From contig NZ_NFUU01000003.1 in assembly GCF_002127265.1 (NCBI RefSeq), positions 629,055 to 693,054 of the forward strand: a stretch of DNA of 64,000 nt. The letters run 5' to 3'. This stretch comes from Hydrogenophaga sp. IBVHS1. GTDB lineage: Bacteria > Pseudomonadota > Gammaproteobacteria > Burkholderiales > Burkholderiaceae_C. A program made the position numbers and the translations under genes. A model generated the notes under the pieces. It worked only from the letters and a program-made list of their open reading frames with translations. It did not search any database and was not told the DNA's origin. This document shows, piece by piece, positions 25,552 through 36,296 of this stretch; positions within the stretch are counted from its first letter, which is position 1; the number at the start of each line of letters is the position of its first letter.

Positions 25552-27417
25552 TCAACGCTGAAGGGACTTGGTTTGAAGGGTTGAATATATATCCGCAGCG
25601 AACAGGTGCCCGTATGTACTGGACCCGAGCTCGTTCAGGTGGTGATGGTCCATGTAGATCAATTGGTTGTTGTAGAACGGCTTGGCGCGAAAAAACTCCG
25701 CATCGCCATAGTCCAGGAAGCGGACATGGGGATAAGGCCGGGCTAGCTTCTGGATCACCATGTTGGCGGTCTCTGCGTCTGCGGACGAGCCAATGGAGGA
25801 TTTCAGCCCCAGTTGGTTGAAGCGGACGGAACGAACCGGATTGCCCAGCAACATGGGGACCTGCGCCAGCACGATGACGGCTTGGTGCTGTCGGGCCGTG
25901 TCCTGAAAGAACGCGTCCAGGGCCTGGAGAAAGCGCGTGCTGCTCGCGTGCCGGGACCACATTCCGGCGACGATTACCGTGTGCACCGAGGGCCGCAGCG
26001 CGTTGATGAACTGGGCCTGGTTCTGGCAGGGTTGGCGGTCGTAGACGGGAATCCTGTCCAGGTCGAAGCCATTGATCGGCACGCAGTTGCTGGCCGAGAC
26101 GACTTGAACGGCGAAACCCTTTTCTCGTCCCGCGATGTCAAAGGCTTGGTTGAGTTGTGCCGCGTGGCTGTCGCCCATGACCAAGGCCTGCGGCGCTGCA
26201 CCGGGCACACCGCGCAGGCAGTCGCCCACCCTGCGTTCATGGCAGATCTGTGTGGGGTCGGCGTAGCGAAGGGTGGACGGCGTCATGGGATTGACGATGG
26301 ACGCGTTCAAGCGATTGATCGTCATCAGCGGGAGTGCTACCAGGATTGCGACCAGCAGCAACCAGCGTGGCCAGCGCTGCCGACTGAACTGGAGTCGACG
26401 CGCGGGCGTCTCGATGAAAGACCACGAGAGCCAGGAGAGCAAAAGTGTGATGCCACTGAAACAGAGCCACAACACTGGGGTGAGTTCATAGGCCTGAGTG
26501 AGGTAACGCAAGAAGGCAAGCACGGGCCAGTGCCACAGGTAAAGGGAGAAAGACAGGCCACCCAGCCACACCATCGAGGGCGACATCAGCCATCTCGTTG
26601 CCCGCCCCTCTGCGCGACCCGCAATGACCAGCATGACACCCAGGCAAGGCCAAAGGCTCCACAGGCCCGGAAAACGCTGCTCAGAAATGAAAAACCATGA
26701 AGACACGATCAGGATCAGGCCGAAAAAGCTCGCGCTTGCGCGCTGTCGGGCGGTCCACGCGTTGCCGATGCCATGAAGCGCCACCAGGGAGCCCAGCAGG
26801 AATTCCGGTATTCGTGCGCTCAAGGAAAAATACGCTTCGCGCGAGCTCACCGGGTCGGCGAGTTGCCAGTGCGCAAACGCTAGACCTGCCACGATCAGCA
26901 GCAGGAACAGTGGCGTGAGCATGGGCCTGCGCAGCAGGACGAAGCACAACGGTAGCAGCAGATAGAACTGCATCTCGATGGCCAGCGACCAGGTGTGCAG
27001 CAACGCAAGTTCATGCGCTTCCGGCGCGAAATAGCCTTTGAAATTCGAGAAGAAGTGGTTGCTGGTGAACTTCAGCGATGAAGTCAGGCTGCGTTTGAAC
27101 AGCGCGAAATCGGGCGGCAGAAACACAATGGCCGCCACCACCGCGCACACGAGCAGGGTGACCAAGTAGGCGGGCACGATTCGCTTGATGCGGCTCCAGT
27201 AGAACCCTGAGAGGGAGACCCTCCCTTCGTTTTTCAGCAGCAGGCTCGAGATGATGAAGCCCGAGATCACGAAAAACATGTCAACCCCCACAAATCCGCT
27301 CGGCAGCCAGGATTTGTCGAGGTGGAAAGCGATGACTGCCAGGACGGCGAGCGCGCGCAATCCCTGGATGTCCAGCCTGATGTCGTGCACGTTATGACTC
27401 GGCGGAGAGGCGGCCAT
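25552..27417 (-). CDS. OafA-type acyltransferase (acyltransferase 3 plus SGNH domain)
   Basis: A 621-residue O-acyltransferase. Residues of about 12-360 form the multi-helix acyltransferase-3 membrane domain, with the early DIQGLRALAVLAVIAFH motif (catalytic His region) and FFVISGFIIS. Residues of about 390-620 form a periplasmic SGNH domain with VMGDSHAAQL (catalytic Ser block) and YMDHHHLNELGS (Asp-x-x-His block). Such fused proteins O-acetylate O-antigens or capsules in the periplasm. It sits inside the wbpA-wbpB-(this)-wbpD-wbpE pathway operon, so acylation of the same glycan is likely. The acceptor position is unknown. Confidence 0.9.
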   Translation of the reverse strand: MAASPPSHNVHDIRLDIQGLRALAVLAVIAFHLDKSWLPSGFVGVDMFFVISGFIISSLLLKNEGRVSLSGFYWSRIKRIVPAYLVTLLVCAVVAAIVFLPPDFALFKRSLTSSLKFTSNHFFSNFKGYFAPEAHELALLHTWSLAIEMQFYLLLPLCFVLLRRPMLTPLFLLLIVAGLAFAHWQLADPVSSREAYFSLSARIPEFLLGSLVALHGIGNAWTARQRASASFFGLILIVSSWFFISEQRFPGLWSLWPCLGVMLVIAGRAEGRATRWLMSPSMVWLGGLSFSLYLWHWPVLAFLRYLTQAYELTPVLWLCFSGITLLLSWLSWSFIETPARRLQFSRQRWPRWLLLVAILVALPLMTINRLNASIVNPMTPSTLRYADPTQICHERRVGDCLRGVPGAAPQALVMGDSHAAQLNQAFDIAGREKGFAVQVVSASNCVPINGFDLDRIPVYDRQPCQNQAQFINALRPSVHTVIVAGMWSRHASSTRFLQALDAFFQDTARQHQAVIVLAQVPMLLGNPVRSVRFNQLGLKSSIGSSADAETANMVIQKLARPYPHVRFLDYGDAEFFRAKPFYNNQLIYMDHHHLNELGSSTYGHLFAADIYSTLQTKSLQR

Positions 27418-27447
27418 GTGCTTGAACGACGGCCTGTCGCGTGCAAT

Positions 27448-28410
<963 letters not shown>

Positions 28411-29709
28411 TCAGAAGCGGAAAACATGGAAGCCCTGGGCGTCCAGGGCATGGCGGTCGTAGAGGCTCTTGAGATCTCCGATGACGGGAGCGTGGCTTTG
28501 CGAGCAAACTGAGCGCAAGGCGTGGGGGGCCAGCTCTCTGAACTGCTGGTGCCCCACGGCCACGATGAGGCTATCGACGGGACGGTCTGCGCCCAGCTTC
28601 TCCAATCGAATGCCGTACTCGCGAAACACCTCGGCCGGGTCCGCCCAAGGATCCTCCACCACGACCGTGACATTCCATCCCTGAAGCTCGCGCACCAGAT
28701 CCACCACCTTGCTGTTGCGGATGTCCGGGCAGTTTTCCTTGAAGGTGATGCCCATCACGCCCACAGTGCTGCGTGCCACGTCGATACCGTTCTTCAGCAT
28801 GCGGCGAATGATGCTGCGCGCCGCGTAGCGCGCCATGTTGTCATTGATGCGCCGTCCCGCGAGGATCACCTGCGGGTGGTAGCCAAGCTCTTCCGCCTTG
28901 TGCGTGAGGTAATAGGGATCCACGCCGATGCAATGCCCGCCCACCATGCCAGGCCTGAAGGGCAGAAAGTTCCACTTGCTCCCCGCCGCTTCGAGGACTT
29001 CAAGCGTGTCAATGCCGATGCGATCAAAGATAACGGAGAGCTCGTTGACGAAGGCAATGTTGAGGTCGCGCTGGCTGTTCTCGATGACCTTGGCCGCCTC
29101 GGCCACCTTCAGGCTGCTCGCCTTCCATGTTCCTGCCTTGATGATCTGCGAATAGAGGGCGTCGACCTCGGTCGCTACCTCCGGGGTGCTGCCGCTGACA
29201 ATCTTTCGGATGGTGGTCAGGGTGTTGACCTTGTCGCCAGGGTTGATGCGCTCCGGGCTATAACCACAGAAGAAGTCCTTGTTGAACACAAGACCACTTT
29301 GGCTCTCCAGCACGGGGACGCAGACTTCTTCTGTGGCGCCAGGATAAACAGTGGATTCGTAGATCACCAGATCGCCGGCCTTGAGCGCGCGTCCCACCGT
29401 TTCACTGGCCTTTACAAGCGGCGTCATGTCAGGCCGATTGGCTTTGTCCACTGGGGTGGGCACCGTCACGATGAAAACCTGGGCGTCTCGAAGTTCTTCG
29501 GCATCGCAGCTGTAGAGCAGATGTTTGGCCAGGGCCAGCTCCTGTGGACTGCACTCAAGAGTGTGGTCACGGCCTTGCCGCAGCTCGTTCACGCGATGAG
29601 CGTCGATGTCAAAGCCCAGCACAGGGCGGTGCTTGGCGAACTCTACGGCCAATGGCAGGCCGACATAGCCCAAGCCGATCACAGCGATTTTCTTTTGATG
29701 CAGATTCAT
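28411..29709 (-). CDS. wbpA: UDP-N-acetyl-hexosamine 6-dehydrogenase, WbpA/TviB-like
   Basis: A 432-residue UDP-sugar dehydrogenase. It has the NAD motif IGLGYVGLPLA (11-21), the YESTVYPGATEE loop, and the catalytic Cys260 in GGHCIGVDPYYLTHKA. It oxidises UDP-GlcNAc (or UDP-GalNAc for some TviB relatives) twice at C6 to the uronic acid. Next to wbpB, wbpD and wbpE homologues the expected product is UDP-GlcNAcA, the entry to UDP-GlcNAc3NAcA. It begins 26 nt after the rmlC stop. Confidence 0.92.
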   Translation of the reverse strand: MNLHQKKIAVIGLGYVGLPLAVEFAKHRPVLGFDIDAHRVNELRQGRDHTLECSPQELALAKHLLYSCDAEELRDAQVFIVTVPTPVDKANRPDMTPLVKASETVGRALKAGDLVIYESTVYPGATEEVCVPVLESQSGLVFNKDFFCGYSPERINPGDKVNTLTTIRKIVSGSTPEVATEVDALYSQIIKAGTWKASSLKVAEAAKVIENSQRDLNIAFVNELSVIFDRIGIDTLEVLEAAGSKWNFLPFRPGMVGGHCIGVDPYYLTHKAEELGYHPQVILAGRRINDNMARYAARSIIRRMLKNGIDVARSTVGVMGITFKENCPDIRNSKVVDLVRELQGWNVTVVVEDPWADPAEVFREYGIRLEKLGADRPVDSLIVAVGHQQFRELAPHALRSVCSQSHAPVIGDLKSLYDRHALDAQGFHVFRF

Positions 29710-29735
29710 GTACAGATCGATGAGACGCAGAAGAT

Positions 29736-30275
29736 TCAGATGTCGGACGCACTGAGAAATGCGCCCAGTTGGTCCTTGGGTGACAGCATCGGCTGCACAC
29801 CTTCAGGCCACTTGATGCCGACGCCGGGGTCGTTCCACAAGATGCAGCGCTCATGCTGGGGCGCGTAGTAGTCGGTGGTTTTGTAGAGGAAGTCAGCCGT
29901 GTCGCTCAGTACCAGGAAGCCGTGGGCAAGTCCCGGAGGCACCCAGAGCTGGCGTTGATTGTCCTCGCTCAGTTCGCAGCCCACCCACTGTCCAAATGTT
30001 GGCGAGCCCTTGCGGATGTCGACCGCGACATCGAACACAGCGCCGCGCACCACGCGCACCAATTTGCCTTGCGGCTGCTGCACCTGGTAGTGCAGGCCGC
30101 GCAGCACCCCCCGGGTGCTGCGGCTGTGGTTGTCCTGCACGAAGCTCAAGTCCAGCCCCGTCGCTTCGTTGAACGCTCTCTGGTTGAAGCTCTCGAAAAA
30201 GAAGCCCCGCGCATCGCCGAACACTTTGGGTTCAATGATCAGCACGTCGGGAATTCGGGTGGGCGTGACGTTCAT
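29736..30275 (-). CDS. rmlC: dTDP-4-dehydrorhamnose 3,5-epimerase
   Basis: Cupin-fold epimerase of 179 residues, the normal RmlC length. It shows [15 protein letters not shown], the RGLHYQ motif with catalytic His62, and VGCELSEDN. It epimerises C3 and C5 of dTDP-4-keto-6-deoxyglucose. It overlaps the rmlA stop by 4 nt and is the last of four rhamnose genes ordered B-D-A-C in transcription direction. Confidence 0.97.
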   Translation of the reverse strand: MNVTPTRIPDVLIIEPKVFGDARGFFFESFNQRAFNEATGLDLSFVQDNHSRSTRGVLRGLHYQVQQPQGKLVRVVRGAVFDVAVDIRKGSPTFGQWVGCELSEDNQRQLWVPPGLAHGFLVLSDTADFLYKTTDYYAPQHERCILWNDPGVGIKWPEGVQPMLSPKDQLGAFLSASDI

Positions 30276-31162
30276 CGCAGCACCGGTTCATTCAGCAGCC
30301 GCAACAGATACTGCCCATACCCATTTTTGGCCAGAGGCTGCGCCAGCTTCTCGAGCTGCGCGCGGTCTATCCACCCGTTGCGCCAGGAGATCTCTTCGGG
30401 GCAGGCGATCTTCAGTCCCTGGCGGTGCTCCAGTGTGGCGATGAACTGGCTGGCCTCCAGCAGGCTGTCGTGCGTGCCGGTATCGAGCCAGGCGTAGCCG
30501 CGCTGCATGATCTGCACGCTCAGTTGGCCGCGATCCAGATAGGCCTGGTTCACCGCCGTGATCTCCAGTTCGCCTCGCGCACTGGGCTTGACGGCGCGTG
30601 CGATGTCGACCACCTGTTCGTCGTAGAAGTACAGGCCGGTCACAGCGTAGTTGCTTTGCGGCTTTGCAGGCTTTTCCTCGATGCTGCGTGCCTTGCCTGC
30701 GGCATCGAAAGCCACCACGCCGTAGCGTTCGGGATCGTTCACGTGGTAGGCGAACACGGTCGCGCCGCTGGGCTGGCGGTCGGCATCGGCCAGCAGCGTG
30801 GTGAAGTCGTGGCCGTAATAGATGTTGTCGCCCAGAACCAGGGCGCTGGGGTGATCGCCCAGAAAGTCGGCGCCAATGATGAAGGCCTGTGCCAGGCCAT
30901 CCGGGCTGGGCTGCACCGCGTATTGCAGGCTCATCCCCCAGGCACTTCCGTCGCCCAGCAATTGCTGAAAGCGCGGGGTATCTTGTGGCGTGCTGATCAC
31001 CAGCACCTCCCGGATGCCAGCCAGCATCAGGGTGGTCAGCGGGTAATAGATCATGGGCTTGTCGTACACCGGCAGCAGCTGCTTGCTGATGGCCAGCGTG
31101 GCCGGGTGCAGACGGGTGCCGGAGCCACCGGCGAGGATGATGCCTTTGCGCTGGAGGGTCAT
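30272..31162 (-). CDS. rmlA: Glucose-1-phosphate thymidylyltransferase
   Basis: A 296-residue nucleotidyltransferase. The signature [13 protein letters not shown] (10-22) binds the nucleotide, followed by [16 protein letters not shown] and a LGDNIYYG metal site. It makes dTDP-glucose from dTTP and glucose-1-phosphate, the first step to dTDP-L-rhamnose. The start overlaps the rmlD stop by 4 nt, so translation is probably coupled. Confidence 0.97.
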   Translation of the reverse strand: MTLQRKGIILAGGSGTRLHPATLAISKQLLPVYDKPMIYYPLTTLMLAGIREVLVISTPQDTPRFQQLLGDGSAWGMSLQYAVQPSPDGLAQAFIIGADFLGDHPSALVLGDNIYYGHDFTTLLADADRQPSGATVFAYHVNDPERYGVVAFDAAGKARSIEEKPAKPQSNYAVTGLYFYDEQVVDIARAVKPSARGELEITAVNQAYLDRGQLSVQIMQRGYAWLDTGTHDSLLEASQFIATLEHRQGLKIACPEEISWRNGWIDRAQLEKLAQPLAKNGYGQYLLRLLNEPVLR

Positions 31163-32055
31163 TTTTGTCCTGTGGGTCCGAGAATTTCGGCAAGCATACG
31201 CCGCACGCCCGTCTCCCAGCGCGGCAGACTGAGCCCGAAGGTCTGGCGCAGGCGGGTGGTGTCCAGTCGGGAGTTGAGTGGGCGCCGGGCGGCCGTGGGG
31301 TAGGCGCTGGTGGGAATGGGAAGAACCTCGCGCGCCCGCAGCGTCAGCTCGGGTTGCAGTTCGCGCGCCGTTTCGAGCACGAATCGGGCATAGCCATGCC
31401 AGGAGGTTTCGCCGGCGGCAGCCAGGTGGCAGGTGCCCAGGCAGGCAGGGTCGCGCACGGCCTGGCGAATGGCGTGGGCCGTCAAGTCGGCGATCAGGTC
31501 GGCGCCGGTGGGTGCACCGATCTGGTCGTCGATCACCTTGAGCTCTTCTCGTTCTTTGGCGAGGCGCAGCATGGTCCGGGCAAAGTTGCCGCCGCGCGCG
31601 GCATGGACCCAGCTGGTGCGCAGGATCAGGTGGCGGGCGCAGGCAGCCTGAATGCGTTGTTCGCCCTCCAGCTTGGTCTGCCCGTACACGCTGAGCGGGC
31701 CGGTCGTAGCGGTCTCCGAGCGCGGGGTATCACCGCTGCCATCGAACACGTAGTCTGTGGAAAAATGAACCATCAGGGCGCCGACCTCGTCGGCAGCCAC
31801 GGCCAGCACGCCGGGGGCCAGGGCGTTGACGGCATGGGCGAGCTCGGGCTCGCTCTCGGCCTTGTCCACGGCGGTGTAGGCCGCTGCGTTCACCACCACG
31901 GCGGGGCGCAGCCGCAACACGGTTTCTCGCAGTTGATCGGGCTGGGAGAGGTCGGCATCGCGCCGATCCAGCGCCACCAGCTCACCCAGCGGGGCCAGGC
32001 TGCGTTGCAGCTCCCAGCCCACCTGGCCGTCCTTGCCGAGCAACAGAATCTTCAT
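31159..32055 (-). CDS. rmlD: dTDP-4-dehydrorhamnose reductase
   Basis: A 298-residue [20 protein letters not shown] carries the GxxGQVG motif of RmlD, followed by [20 protein letters not shown] and a [11 protein letters not shown]xxxK-type active site. It reduces the 4-keto group to give dTDP-L-rhamnose. I chose the ATG at 32055, which overlaps the rmlB stop by 4 nt and matches the conserved N-terminus; the open frame extends to 32148 inside rmlB but without family similarity. Confidence 0.96.
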   Translation of the reverse strand: MKILLLGKDGQVGWELQRSLAPLGELVALDRRDADLSQPDQLRETVLRLRPAVVVNAAAYTAVDKAESEPELAHAVNALAPGVLAVAADEVGALMVHFSTDYVFDGSGDTPRSETATTGPLSVYGQTKLEGEQRIQAACARHLILRTSWVHAARGGNFARTMLRLAKEREELKVIDDQIGAPTGADLIADLTAHAIRQAVRDPACLGTCHLAAAGETSWHGYARFVLETARELQPELTLRAREVLPIPTSAYPTAARRPLNSRLDTTRLRQTFGLSLPRWETGVRRMLAEILGPTGQK

Positions 32056-33122
32056 GCGGTGGCGGGCGTGCCGTACTGCGCCTGCACCCATTGGCGGTAA
32101 GCACCGCTCTGCACGCGTTCCACCCACCCAGGATGCTCCAAGTACCACTGCACCGTCTTGCGGATGCCGGTGGCAAAGGTTTCGGCGGGTTTCCAGCCCA
32201 GCTCGCGCTCGATCTTGCGCGCGTCGATGGCGTAGCGCCGGTCGTGGCCCGGGCGGTCCTTCACGTAGGTGATCTGGGTGGTGTACGAAGCGCCATCGGC
32301 GCGTGGGCGCAGCTCGTCGAGCAGGCTGCAGACGATGCGCACGATCTCGATGTTGGGCTGCTCGTTCCAGCCGCCCACGTTGTAGGTCTCACCCAGCCGG
32401 CCCCCCTTCAGCACGCAGCGGATGGCGCTGCAGTGGTCTTTCACGTAGAGCCAGTCGCGCACCTGCATGCCGTCGCCGTACACCGGCAGGGGTTTGCCCG
32501 CGAGGGCGTTCACGATCATCAGCGGGATGAGCTTTTCCGGGAAATGGTAGGGGCCGTAGTTGTTGCTGCAGTTGGTGGTGAGCACCGGCAGGCCATGGGT
32601 GTGATGCCAGGCGCGCACCAGGTGGTCGCTGGCGGCCTTGCTCGCTGAATAGGGGCTGTTGGGCTCGAAGCCATGCGTTTCGGTGAAGGCGGGCGCGTCG
32701 GGCGCCAGGCTGCCATACACCTCGTCGGTGCTGACATGCAGGAAGCGGAAGGCCGCACGGTCTGCTTCGGGCAGCGCGCCCCAGTAGGCGCGCACGGCCT
32801 CCAGCAGCCGGAAGGTGCCCAGAATATTGGTCTGGATGAAATCCTCGGCGCCGTGGATGGAGCGGTCGACATGGCTCTCGGCCGCGAAGTGCACCACCGC
32901 GCGCGGCCGGTGGGTGGCCAGCAGGCCAGACACCAGTGCGCTGTCGCCGATGTCGCCCTGCACGAACACATGGCGCGCGTCGCCCTGCAGGCTGGAGAGG
33001 CTCTCGAGGTTGCCGGCATAGGTCAGCTTGTCGAGGTTGACGACGGGCTCGTCATCCTGCGCAAGCCAGTCGAGCACGAAGTTGGCGCCGATGAAGCCGG
33101 CGCCACCAGTGACCAGAATCAT
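32052..33122 (-). CDS. rmlB: dTDP-glucose 4,6-dehydratase
   Basis: A 356-residue extended SDR with [12 protein letters not shown] at the N-terminus, [19 protein letters not shown] and [12 protein letters not shown] (YxxxK). It converts dTDP-glucose to dTDP-4-keto-6-deoxyglucose. It is the first gene of the large right-hand minus-strand glycan operon (rmlBDAC, wbpA, wbpB, acyltransferase, wbpD, wbpE, flippase) and marks the right border of the locus. The promoter should lie in the 99-bp gap to its right, where I see no strong consensus. Confidence 0.97.
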   Translation of the reverse strand: MILVTGGAGFIGANFVLDWLAQDDEPVVNLDKLTYAGNLESLSSLQGDARHVFVQGDIGDSALVSGLLATHRPRAVVHFAAESHVDRSIHGAEDFIQTNILGTFRLLEAVRAYWGALPEADRAAFRFLHVSTDEVYGSLAPDAPAFTETHGFEPNSPYSASKAASDHLVRAWHHTHGLPVLTTNCSNNYGPYHFPEKLIPLMIVNALAGKPLPVYGDGMQVRDWLYVKDHCSAIRCVLKGGRLGETYNVGGWNEQPNIEIVRIVCSLLDELRPRADGASYTTQITYVKDRPGHDRRYAIDARKIERELGWKPAETFATGIRKTVQWYLEHPGWVERVQSGAYRQWVQAQYGTPATA

Positions 33123-33221
33123 GAGTCTTCCCTGTATTTGCGTGGGGGTGGATGCCCGACCGAGTATCCACCGCGCATTATCTTCGCTCCGTCGCCCGGT
33201 CCGGCGGCGGGGCTGTCACAT

Positions 33222-33431
33222 TCAGTGACCGTGTGAAACCGTCTCGCCGGCCTTGAGGCGGTACACGGTGCCGCAATACGGGCACTTCGCCTGCCCTGTG
33301 GCGGCGACGTCCAGGTAGACCTTGGGATGGCTGTTCCACAGCTTCATGTCGGCCAGCGGGCTGGGGCAGAACACCCCGCCGTGGGCGTTGAGGTCGGTGG
33401 CCTTGAGTTCGATGGGGGCGGCTTGGCTCAT
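33222..33431 (-). CDS. Small zinc-finger domain protein (NDUFS6/CHCC-like)
   Basis: A 69-residue protein with a Cys-x(10)-His-x(14)-Cys-x2-Cys arrangement (FCPSPL, SHPKVYL, AKCPYCGTVY). This is the CHCC zinc-finger fold related to mitochondrial NDUFS6 and common as a single-domain protein in proteobacteria. The exact bacterial role is not settled. It lies 10 nt downstream of ilvE, apparently in the same transcript. Confidence 0.85.
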   Translation of the reverse strand: MSQAAPIELKATDLNAHGGVFCPSPLADMKLWNSHPKVYLDVAATGQAKCPYCGTVYRLKAGETVSHGH

Positions 33432-33441
33432 GGCGTGTTCC

Positions 33442-34392
33442 TCAGACCTTGGACAACCAGGCGGCGTACTTGGGATTGCGGCCGTTCACGATGTCGAAAA
33501 ACGCGCTCTGGATCTTTTCGGTGATGGGGCCGCGGCTGCCAGCGTAGTCGCCCTTGCCGAGCTCGATGCGGTCGAGTTCGCGGATAGGGGTGACTTCGGC
33601 GGCGGTACCGGTGAAGAAAGCTTCATCGGCAATGTAGACCTCGTCGCGCGTGATGCGTTTCTGCACGATCTCCAGGCCCAGGTCCTTGGCAATGTGGAAC
33701 ACCGTGTTGCGGGTGATGCCGTTGAGCGCGCCAGCGGAAAGGTCGGGCGTGTAGATCACACCGTTCTTCACCACGAAGATGTTCTCGCCGGCGCCTTCGC
33801 TCACAAAGCCAGAGGCGTCGAGCAGCAGGGCTTCGTCGTAGCCTTCGTCGGTCACTTCCATGTTGGCCAGGATGCTGTTGGTGTAGTTGCTCACCGCCTT
33901 GGCCTGCGTCATGGTGATGTTGACGTGGTGACGCGTGTAGCTGCTGGTCTTTACTCGAATGCCGCGCTTGAGCCCTTCTTCACCCAGGTAGGCGCCCCAC
34001 GCCCACGCCGCCACCATCAGGTGGATGGTGTTGCCCTTCGGGGAAACGCCCAGCTTCTTGTCGCCGATCCAGGTCAGCGGGCGGATGTAGCAGCTCTCCA
34101 GCTTGTTCTCGCGCACCACGGCCTTCTGGGCTTCCATGGCCTCTTCCATGGAGAAAGGCAGCTTCATGCGCAGGATCTTGGCGCTGTTGAACAGGCGCTC
34201 GGTGTGCTCTTCCAGGCGAAAGATCGCGGTGCCACCCACCGCGTTGTAGGCCCGGACCCCTTCGAAAGCGCCGCAGCCGTAGTGCAGCGTGTGGGTCAGC
34301 ACATGGATCTTGGCGTCGCGCCAGTCGACCATCTGGCCGTCCATCCAGATCTTGCCGTCGCGGTCGGACATCGAGGGAACGATGGGGCTCAT
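33442..34392 (-). CDS. ilvE: Branched-chain amino acid aminotransferase
   Basis: A class IV PLP aminotransferase of 316 residues. Family marks are HYGCGAFEGVRAY near the N-terminus, the QAKAVSNYTNSILA segment holding the Schiff-base lysine, and SEGAGENIFVVK. It interconverts Leu/Ile/Val and their 2-keto acids with glutamate. I chose the ATG at 34392, preceded by AAAGGA 5 nt upstream; the frame is open to 34434 but that part is not conserved. Confidence 0.95.
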   Translation of the reverse strand: MSPIVPSMSDRDGKIWMDGQMVDWRDAKIHVLTHTLHYGCGAFEGVRAYNAVGGTAIFRLEEHTERLFNSAKILRMKLPFSMEEAMEAQKAVVRENKLESCYIRPLTWIGDKKLGVSPKGNTIHLMVAAWAWGAYLGEEGLKRGIRVKTSSYTRHHVNITMTQAKAVSNYTNSILANMEVTDEGYDEALLLDASGFVSEGAGENIFVVKNGVIYTPDLSAGALNGITRNTVFHIAKDLGLEIVQKRITRDEVYIADEAFFTGTAAEVTPIRELDRIELGKGDYAGSRGPITEKIQSAFFDIVNGRNPKYAAWLSKV

Positions 34393-34444
34393 GGGGGTCC
34401 TTTGGGTGGTTTTCAACGGCAGGCCGGCTGCCAAACCCAGGATT

Positions 34445-34888
34445 TTACGGCGCCGACGCGCCTTCTCCGTTCACGGACGCTTCCTCGGGCGAGGGTCGGT
34501 CCAGCTTCCAGCGCAACAGCCTGCCGCCCTGGAAATCGGCGGTCACGGTCGATCCGCCGTTGTCGGTCCAGCGGTACACCTCGGGCTCCACACCTTCTTC
34601 CGAGAGTCGCTCGCCCAGCGATTTTGTCTGGGCCGTCACATGCAGCAGGGTCAGGCCCGGGCGCATTCTGGCGTTGAGCATCACGGCGCTGGCCACATAG
34701 CCCAGCGGCTGGTTGGCTGCGCGTTTGAGCACCGTCATGAGGCGCGTCACATGCAGCAGCAGCCACATCATCAGGCCGCCACCGGCGGCGGCGAGGCCTG
34801 GCCAGCCATAGGCGCGGTGCGCCATGTACAGCAGCGCACCGGCCGCCAGGATCACGAGGGGTTTCTGTAGCTTCTGCATGGCCGACAT
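34445..34888 (-). CDS. Conserved hypothetical membrane protein
   Basis: A 147-residue protein with two hydrophobic segments (about 10-27 and 32-50) followed by a soluble domain of about 95 residues with a WTDNGGSTVTADFQGG segment. I do not recognise a catalytic motif. It lies between radA (4-nt gap) and ilvE. ATG starts at 34888 or 34879 are both possible. Confidence 0.7.
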   Translation of the reverse strand: MSAMQKLQKPLVILAAGALLYMAHRAYGWPGLAAAGGGLMMWLLLHVTRLMTVLKRAANQPLGYVASAVMLNARMRPGLTLLHVTAQTKSLGERLSEEGVEPEVYRWTDNGGSTVTADFQGGRLLRWKLDRPSPEEASVNGEGASAP

Positions 34889-34892
34889 TTTG

Positions 34893-36269
34893 TCAGCCCA
34901 AACCTCGGGCCACTTCCATGGCTTCTTCGATGCGTTCCACGCCGTGCACGGTCAGGCCCTCAAAAGCCTTGTCGCCCTTGCGGGGCAGGTTGGCCTTGGG
35001 CACCACAGCCACCGAGAAACCGAGTTTGGCGGCTTCCTTCAGGCGTTCCTGTCCGCGCGGGGCAGGGCGCACCTCGCCCGCCAGACCCACCTCGCCAAAG
35101 GCGATGAAGCCTTTGGGCAGCGCCCGACCGCGCAGGCTGGAGGTGATGGCGAGCATGACAGCCAGATCGGCCGCAGGCTCGCTGATGCGCACGCCACCCA
35201 CCGCGTTGACGAACACGTCCTGGTCCATGCAGGCCACACCCGCGTGGCGGTGGAGCACCGCCAGCAGCATGGCCAGGCGGTCGCGGTCCAGGCCCACGGA
35301 GAGGCGGCGCGGGCTCGGGCCACCGCTGTCCACCAGCGCCTGAATTTCCACCAGCATGGGGCGTGTGCCTTCCAGCGTCACCATCACGCAACTGCCGGGC
35401 ACGGGCTCTGAATGCTGCGAAAGAAAGATCGCGCTCGGGTTGCTCACCCCCTTCAGACCCTTCTCCGTCATGGCGAACACGCCGATCTCGTTGACCGCAC
35501 CAAAGCGGTTCTTGATCGCGCGGATCAGCCGGAAGCTGCTGTGCGTGTCGCCCTCAAAATACAGCACCGTGTCCACCATGTGCTCCAGCACGCGCGGGCC
35601 AGCCAGCGCGCCTTCCTTGGTGACGTGGCCCACCAGCACGATGGCCGTGCCGCTGGCCTTGGCCGCCCGCGTCAGGTGCGCCGCGCATTCGCGCACCTGT
35701 GCCACCGAACCCGGCGCCGAGGTGAGCTGCTCGGAGTACACCGTCTGGATCGAGTCGATCACCGCGATCGTCGGTTGAGTGGCCTGCAACGTGGTCAGGA
35801 TCTTCTCGAGCTGAATTTCGGCCAGCACGCTCACCTGAGACCCATCCAGACCGAGCCGGCGCGAACGCAGCGCCACTTGCGCACCGCTTTCCTCCCCGGT
35901 CACATAGAGCGTCTTCGAGCCGGCGCGCTGCAATGAATCCAGCGCCTGCAGCAGCAGCGTGGATTTGCCGATGCCCGGGTCGCCACCGATCAGCACCACG
36001 CCACCTTCCACGATACCGCCGCCCAGCACCCGGTCCAGCTCATCGTGGCCGGTCGGCGTGCGCTGCACATCGGTGGCGTCGATGTCGGCAAGGGTGGTGA
36101 CCTCGGCGGTCTTCGCCAGCGAAGCGAAGCGGTTCTTCGATGGCGTGGTGGATTCCGGCACCGATTCGATGAGCGTGTTCCAGGCGTTGCAGTGCGGGCA
36201 TTTGCCCAGCCACTTCGGGCTGCTGCCACCGCACTCGGTGCAGGTGTATTGGGTTTTGTCTTTGGCCAT
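34893..36269 (-). CDS. radA: DNA repair protein RadA
   Basis: A 458-residue RecA-like ATPase that processes recombination intermediates. Its N-terminal C4 zinc finger is YTCTECGG...GKCPHC. The Walker A motif is GGDPGIGKSTLL, the RadA-specific motif is KNRFG, and the C-terminus is a Lon-protease-like domain. I chose the ATG at 36269 (MAKDKTQYTC), the standard start; an upstream ATG at 36353 is in frame but unsupported. It is divergent from the J-domain protein at 36297, 27 bp away. Confidence 0.97.
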   Translation of the reverse strand: MAKDKTQYTCTECGGSSPKWLGKCPHCNAWNTLIESVPESTTPSKNRFASLAKTAEVTTLADIDATDVQRTPTGHDELDRVLGGGIVEGGVVLIGGDPGIGKSTLLLQALDSLQRAGSKTLYVTGEESGAQVALRSRRLGLDGSQVSVLAEIQLEKILTTLQATQPTIAVIDSIQTVYSEQLTSAPGSVAQVRECAAHLTRAAKASGTAIVLVGHVTKEGALAGPRVLEHMVDTVLYFEGDTHSSFRLIRAIKNRFGAVNEIGVFAMTEKGLKGVSNPSAIFLSQHSEPVPGSCVMVTLEGTRPMLVEIQALVDSGGPSPRRLSVGLDRDRLAMLLAVLHRHAGVACMDQDVFVNAVGGVRISEPAADLAVMLAITSSLRGRALPKGFIAFGEVGLAGEVRPAPRGQERLKEAAKLGFSVAVVPKANLPRKGDKAFEGLTVHGVERIEEAMEVARGLG

Positions 36270-36296
36270 GTTGATGGGCAATATAGTCGAGTGCTC